Origin: Nitrososphaerota archaeon
Lineage (GTDB): Archaea > Thermoproteota > Nitrososphaeria > Nitrososphaerales > Gagatemarchaeaceae
Direction: 5' to 3'
DNA length: 6,477 nucleotides
NCBI GenBank assembly: GCA_005877365.1
Contig: VBPP01000225.1
Coordinates: forward strand, 1 to 6,477
Positions 5,928 to 6,477 of the stretch are shown here, in pieces. Position 1 is the first letter of the stretch. Every line of letters begins with the position of its first letter. Below the pieces are notes generated by a model. It searched no databases, had not been told where the DNA came from, and saw only the letters and a program-made list of their open reading frames with translations. The position numbers and the translations under genes were made by a program.

Positions 5928-6477
5928 TCACCCGTGTGCTCGCTCCCTCGACCCTATCCTTCCCCCTCCTCCAGTTTCCCGAATGGGCGTGGCGATCGCC
6001 GCCGCGAAGACTGCTGAAATGACGAGAAGGATTATCACCCCAGCAAAACTCCGCGTCTCGTCGCGGAGGAGCCCCGCTATGAATGGGCCGACGATGCCTC
6101 CCAGAAACCCGATTGAGACGATTATTCCAGATGCCCTACCCAAGGCCGACGGCGGGAATAACTCCACAGGAAGGATGTAGCAGATCACTATGATCCCGGA
6201 GGTTGCAAAGCCGAGGACAGCGGACAAGAACCATCCGAACCCCACTGGTGCGACCAAGAGCCCGTAGGAGGCTGCAGCGGCGGCGAGTGCTAGGATCCAC
6301 AGGAAGGGTTTGCGGCGGCCCACGACGCCTGAAAGAAAAGGAATGATCAGCGTTGCGGGGACGGCCAGAAAATAAGCCATCGAAGCCATCAGGCTCCCGA
6401 CATAGGCTGAGCTCCCGCGCTCCACGAAGATAGTTGGCAGCCATCCCCCGAGCGTGTAGAAGAAGACGTTCATGCTC
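5928..6477 (-). CDS. MFS transporter, C-terminal half (cut by window edge)
   Basis: The minus-strand frame runs from the window edge to a TGA at 5928-5930. The ATG at 6471-6473 is internal: the frame stays open beyond it, and the visible 182 residues match only the second half of a carrier. About five to six membrane helices are present (residue numbers count from that internal Met: around 24-48, 55-75, 79-101, 112-134, 143-163). PFLSGVVGRRKPFLW (45-59) is the TM8-TM9 loop copy of motif A. Then come SALGRASGIIVSIGFLGG (109-126) and AGLLRDETRSF (133-143). A short charged tail ends the protein (RETGGGGRIGSRERAHG). Compared with the transporter at 730-1977, the same order of WxPT, ERG, PxLSG, GRASGI/GSASGI, AGLLRD, VISA and ETG is seen, so the two are paralogues. 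It converges on the dehydrogenase gene with a 4-bp gap. Substrate unknown. Confidence 0.88.
   Translation of the reverse strand, partial: SMNVFFYTLGGWLPTIFVERGSSAYVGSLMASMAYFLAVPATLIIPFLSGVVGRRKPFLWILALAAAAASYGLLVAPVGFGWFLSAVLGFATSGIIVICYILPVELFPPSALGRASGIIVSIGFLGGIVGPFIAGLLRDETRSFAGVIILLVISAVFAAAIATPIRETGGGGRIGSRERAHG

Noticed and set aside
1..6477. CRISPR array, tRNA, rRNA, insertion sequence or defence system
   Set aside because: No spaced direct repeats, cloverleaf-like segment, transposase motif, terminal inverted repeats or known defence-protein motif were seen on either strand.

Overview
This window is an amino-acid uptake and catabolism neighbourhood, probably from an uncultivated archaeon. 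The archaeal reading rests on four observations. The clearest promoter is a BRE+TATA element (GAAAG followed by TTTATA, minus strand, 4884-4894), centred about 27 nt from the aminotransferase GTG codon, as expected for a leaderless archaeal transcript. No start codon has a convincing Shine-Dalgarno sequence. GTG and TTG starts are used. Arginine is often encoded by AGA/AGG. G+C looks close to one half by eye. No rRNA, tRNA, CRISPR, IS element or phage gene was seen, and the exact lineage cannot be read from the sequence. A bacterial origin is not strictly excluded.

Layout. 1-559 (minus): N-terminal 186 residues of an ornithine cyclodeaminase/mu-crystallin (OCD) family NAD(P)-dependent enzyme, cut by the window edge. 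560-729: divergent promoter region with three small inverted repeats and weak TATA-like elements for both genes. 730-1977 (plus): complete 12-TM major facilitator (MFS) transporter of the NarK/CynX-like kind. 1978-2230: short gap holding a possible 57-codon small gene (2050-2223). 2231-3346 (plus): ThiO/glycine-oxidase-like FAD amine oxidase. 3347-3518: convergent gap. 3519-4859 (minus): class III PLP aminotransferase with a GTG start. 4860-5029: second divergent promoter region with a compact hairpin. 5030-5923 (plus): 3-hydroxyisobutyrate-dehydrogenase-like beta-hydroxyacid dehydrogenase with a TTG start. 5928-6477 (minus): C-terminal half of a second MFS transporter, clearly related to the first, ending 4 bp from the dehydrogenase stop.

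How the genes may work together (inference): the transporters would import an amino acid or organic acid. The FAD oxidase would oxidise glycine, an N-alkyl glycine or a D-amino acid to an imine or 2-oxo acid. The OCD-family enzyme could reduce a cyclic imine or deaminate an L-amino acid. The class III aminotransferase would convert an omega-amino acid to a semialdehyde, which the beta-hydroxyacid dehydrogenase interconverts with a hydroxy acid. The four enzymes belong to well-known families. What is less ordinary is the mosaic: two divergent pairs with near-identical spacing, and related transporters at both ends. I did not find evidence for a wholly new type of system.
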